A stretch of 64,000 nt of DNA from Euonymus europaeus (taxonomy: Eukaryota; Streptophyta; Magnoliopsida; Celastrales; Celastraceae). Position numbers and translations under genes: made by a program. The notes below the pieces were generated by a model, which searched no databases, was not told where the DNA came from, and was given only the letters and a program-made list of their open reading frames with translations. The stretch's first letter is position 1, and every line of letters starts with the position of its first letter. Positions 60,567-64,000 of this stretch are shown here, piece after piece. Location of the stretch: the NCBI GenBank assembly GCA_963580455.1, contig OY756969.1, positions 15,968,760 to 16,032,759 of the forward strand, in the 5' to 3' direction.

Positions 60567-60769
60567 GCAAATCCTTTCATGGTTTTGCTGACTTGGCTGC
60601 TAAAAATGAGGCTTGTTACACCAATGTCTTGAAATGGATTAATGAGTCTTCAAACAGTTTGACATTGGTCACACGTACACCTTCGTTCCAAGGGACGTCG
60701 AATTCAAATGATCCAGTAGTTAAGAGAGGTAAAGGAAGTCAGCGAAGTGTCATGAAGAAGAAGATTTAG
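60567..60769 (+). pseudogene. Possible FAR1-related (FRS) C-terminal fragment
   Basis: The frame CKSFHGFADLAAKNEACYTNVL followed by Ser/Thr-rich sequence and DPVVKRGKGSQRSVMKKK resembles the C-terminal helices and basic tail of FAR1-related proteins, which descend from MULE transposases. The MITE sits immediately upstream and separates it from any earlier exons. The match is to a weakly conserved part of the family, so the call is tentative. Confidence 0.35.
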
Positions 60770-61444
60770 GGAAGAAAACGTCACCAGGGAAGTTGTAGCA
60801 TCGCAGGTGTAACATCTCGATCAAACAAGGATGTGGAAATTCATTAATTTGGGTGTTTTGATTGGATGTTGTTTATCCTTAATGTATTCTATGAGGCGGG
60901 ATGTTGTAGTTGTCAAACTTTTTTTCCTTTATGTTCTTGTTTATGGACTAATTTTAATGTTGATTGTGGACTAGGTTAAATGGCATTGTGATTGTTATGG
61001 TAATACGTACATGTTGTTTCTGTTAAGGTTATTATTACATTGTTAAGTTCATAATTACATTATCTTCTATATCAATTACATTATTCAATAATGCAAATAC
61101 ATTCTCCATTAACGATAATTACAGATGTTGGTGTCTTAAGAATAATGAGATTTTTACAAATTACATTTTCCAGTTGTACTTGTTACCTTGTTAATTTATT
61201 TAGCGTGTTAATGGGGGCATGCTTATCAAGTGATTTACACCAATTTTTTAGTATGAAACAAGTAAAATAGTTTTATAGGTAACTAAAACTATTGCGATTA
61301 ATACCATATTTGTACAGAGCAAATATTCATACGAAATGTCATTCATATGTTCTACACATAATAAATACTACCATAGATGTCCATATCAAAATACCATCAT
61401 ACATGATGTTAATAGACTACAAAATATAGCAAGCTGGAGTCATT
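60770..61444. other. No gene recognised
   Basis: Intergenic AT-rich DNA between two tail-to-tail gene remnants. Confidence 0.4.
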
Positions 61445-62612
61445 TCATTTCCTTATGTGCCAACCATGTTTAGGATCGTTGATGAAATCATGGATTAAAC
61501 ACGCGTGAAACTTGAATAACTCATCTAGGAGGAGTTTGTTTGGTATTTTTTATGGTTGAAGAGACTGTCCATGATGTACATACATATAATTTCACAATCG
61601 ACACTGCAATTAAGAAATACGTATATGTATGTATTTTTGTGCTGCAACATAGTTACAAAATAGAAGAACAATGTACTTGATAAAAGGTACAATGTAATAA
61701 GCCACTGTGCAAAATAAGACAAACCATGTGTCAGATTGCTTTCTGATTTTTTGGGTTCTAGGCTTGACTTTGATCGAGTGTATGGAAGATTTCATCACAA
61801 TAATCAACCTTAAAAACAAGTTCACGTCAAAAAATAGTCAGTGTGTAGTGTTTGGTTCAAACACATAGTTAATGTTGACAAATATTTACCATTTTCTCCG
61901 CGTCTTTCTAATACGGCTCTTTGCTCCTTTTGTTTATTGACAGCATGGAATTGTAATGAAGCCAGACTTTTTCCTTGCAGTCCAAAATAGGAGGGTCAAG
62001 TGGTTGGCAGTTCTACGATTTCCTACGCAAAAGATAGGAAATATGGTGTACCTGAATTTTCCCACACTACAGCGCAACTTATCCGTCATATGTTTTTGCA
62101 TCAAATCCCATCGATTCATCTGTAGCAACGTCATCGAAGAAGCTGTCACCACAAAAGACCTACCAGCTTGGGTCCAAATAATGAAGTCCAGATCGACACT
62201 GCCTTGAATATTAGAGAGATGTTCGGCGTACACATTGATAACCTGCAAAAAATTCAATATCGAATGAAAAATATTAAGTGTACATGGATAGATTTTTCTT
62301 GAGACGAAAATAGAAACATTATATACTCACATTGTTGGACACCATCTCACAATTGACTAGACATACATTGTCACTCCACAACAAGTAGTTTTCCCCATAC
62401 CAAACCATAACACTGTCACAGTATCCACAATGTCATAGTAAAATGAGACAGTGTAATTACAATTACTTTGTCAAATATGATAAGTGTATGAGCACTTACC
62501 TCTCTTTCCTCTGCTTTGAAATGAACTGGAGTGTGGCCATGTCCTTAGGTGTTAAATAGTTGATGATAACGGACTTTAGTTGCATCTCTTTGGGTTTCAC
62601 ATAATTTTAAAA
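61445..62612 (-). pseudogene. Ulp1-like cysteine peptidase (C48, SUMO-protease family), frames damaged
   Basis: Five exons on the minus strand join in phase through GT-AG introns: 62500 to about 62605, 62331-62412, 61890-62242, 61725-61808 and 61445-61603. The protein reads TLQFISKQRKES, VMVWYGENYLLWSDNVCL, VINVYAEHLSN and GKFRYTIFPIFC. The catalytic His lies in NHLTLL, then LDCKEKVWLHYNSM, KDAEKMVDYCDEIF, the catalytic Cys in VDCEIICMYIMD, and the end LLDELFKFHACLIHDF. Defects are a 1-nt loss in a T run near 61987, a TAG before KDAEK, another frame change near 61778, and a 1-nt loss in the A run near 61547. Ulp1-like genes occur as host desumoylation genes and as cargo of some plant MULEs. 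Confidence 0.7.
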
Positions 62613-63584
62613 CACTTCGTAACTCATTTTCTCCATGTCAAGCTGCGTTTTTTCCTTTTCTTTTATCCGTACAACAATCTAGCATTTGTTTCACATAATT
62701 TTTTATATTCATGGACTTTGATGTTTTGGTACTGGTACAATTAGTTTGAGTCAATTTTTCTATCTGGATTAGAAAGCAACTTTTAACATACTTTTGTCCA
62801 CAAATACTAAGCCTTGTGGTAAGATGGATGATAATAATGCATATGACTAAGAATATTTTCTGGTTAAAGCACAAATGAGTGGAGAGAAATGAGTAAACAA
62901 CTTATGAACTTGCATTGATCTCTTGAAATGGATAATTACTGTCAATGAACACCATTACATGGTTTGTGGAATGATTGGATGAATGTTGAGGATGATATTG
63001 ATCAATGTTTGAGAACAATGTTGTAATTTTACTGGGCCTTTGTTTGAGATGTTCTATATTATGAATTTGAGACAAAAAAAAAAGAAAAAAAATTGTTATG
63101 TGTATTCGTCATTTGTCAGTAGATAAGTTTTCCTATTAGTTTGTCAATTGAACAAATTTTGATCAATAGAATTCCAAAGCAGGATTGTGGTAAGACTGGT
63201 GGAAGTTCTAGACAGCTAATATACTTATCATTTGATCAATGTTTGTTTATTTGTTTGTCCTTAAATTGACTTTTCTTCTGAGTGCATATCTATTTTCCAA
63301 CTCCATGAGAGAAATTCATAGCACAAAAATCCTTCTCTACCATGTGAGAATATGGAGTTGAGGCTTTTACTTGGATAATATTTTGAGGTTATATGCATTA
63401 TGGATTATGGTATGAAGGTTTTGGCTTAGCACACACACACAAGTGTTGGAAGTTGTGACTATACTAATCTGGATAGGAATTGTGATCCCTTACCTTTTGT
63501 TCTAGTATTGTTACTTTCAATCATTTCTCATAACATTTTTATGCTTGAATTACTAGGGACTAGCAATAAGCTGGTTGGGGGTTG
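62613..63584. other. No gene recognised
   Basis: Possible upstream remnants of the Ulp1-like gene on the minus strand to about 62874, then AT-rich DNA. Confidence 0.35.
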
Positions 63585-64000
63585 TGATAAGTGTCATAAT
63601 ATACATTTTTAAAGTGATAAAATACTATCAAAGCAATGCCAAGAAATTGTGCTTAAAAGCTGAATTTTCAAGATTATTGTACTTAAGATCTTCTTGGATG
63701 TTTTGCAGGTTAAGAGGTAGTAAGAGCTGTCGGAATGAGATTTGATCTTCACAAAAAATTTAGAGGACACTTAAAGATTTTCAGGAAATGCTGGTTCACA
63801 AAAATCAGAGTTCGTTTGGGCCTCTAAAGGTTGCCTCGAAGTCAAGTTTGGAAGTTATATCCGAAGCAGAATTTCTATTTGCAGACCAGACCTTTAGAAG
63901 CCCATAACTTGAGCGTCCGATGTCCAACTTGAGTGATTCAAAAGCCCATAATTATCTAAACATTTTTATCTACAATATTGATGAAGGGTTTGAGTTCATA
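63585..64000 (+). repeat. Start of an LTR, continuing beyond the window
   Basis: TGATAAGTGTCATAATATAC opens sequence with the character of a gypsy LTR, including GCCCATAACTTGAGCGTCCG and similar phrases. Only the left part is visible, so neither the strand nor the lineage is secure. Confidence 0.4.

Noticed and set aside
1..64000. Endogenous pararetrovirus or other viral insert
   Set aside because: All RT-bearing segments have LTR-retrotransposon or LINE organisation; no movement protein or capsid of caulimovirus type was seen.
1..64000. CRISPR arrays, bacterial operons, rRNA or tRNA genes
   Set aside because: No regularly spaced palindromic repeats, no prokaryotic gene arrangement, and no rRNA or tRNA sequence recognised beyond primer-binding sites.

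Overview
The window is AT-rich nuclear DNA from a flowering plant, probably a eudicot. I infer this from plant LTR-retrotransposon lineages (Ty3/gypsy chromovirus and Tat type; Ty1/copia Tork-, Ale- and SIRE-like), plant MITEs (Harbinger/Tourist, Stowaway, MULE types), plant-type TATA boxes and GT-AG introns. There is no sign of bacterial, organellar or viral organisation. No clearly intact single-copy host gene was found; the window is a nest of transposons plus decayed gene fragments.

Layout. 1-2865: integrase end and 3' LTR of a plus-strand gypsy chromovirus. 3560-4250: a minus-strand LTR end with its primer-binding site. 6876-8420: decayed RPA70-like gene (minus) with a duplicated zinc-ribbon segment. 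8640-14360: decayed Tork-like copia element (plus). 15032-16037: two Harbinger-type MITEs with TAA duplications. 16523-18850: truncated Ale-like copia. 21130-22125: Myb/SANT-like pseudogene (minus). 23743-24728: 3' end of a LINE. 24729-27330: truncated SIRE-like copia. 27330-35635: decayed minus-strand gypsy element split by a solo LTR (28515-30419, duplication CTTTA).

35636 to about 57880 is the main structure. An old plus-strand Tat-type gypsy (gag pieces at 35636, 38287 and 49887; pol 50200-54010) has its gag cut by a SIRE-like solo LTR (35796-38286, duplication AGTTT) and by a chromovirus solo LTR (38470-49886, duplication CCGAA). That solo LTR is itself cut by a young, complete minus-strand Tat element (40304-49447; two 447-bp LTRs with 6 differences by eye).

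The most interesting feature is a gene carried antisense inside this young Tat element, between pol and the 3' LTR. It has its own TATA box, three exons joined in frame by two GT-AG introns, and a predicted 594-residue product with a putative gypsy-type transposon domain, basic clusters and a coiled coil. The sense genes around it carry several lesions while this gene is open. The old Tat host has a decayed antisense gene of the same layout in the same place (55150-57460), preceded by a TATA box and a 61-bp GC-rich tandem repeat.

57880-64000 is less repetitive: a Stowaway MITE, a MULE-type MITE with an 11-bp duplication beside a possible FAR1-related tail, a multi-exon Ulp1-like (C48) peptidase gene with damaged frames, and the start of another LTR at the right edge.

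All coordinates come from reading the sequence and the family assignments from motif recognition; no alignment or database search was run.
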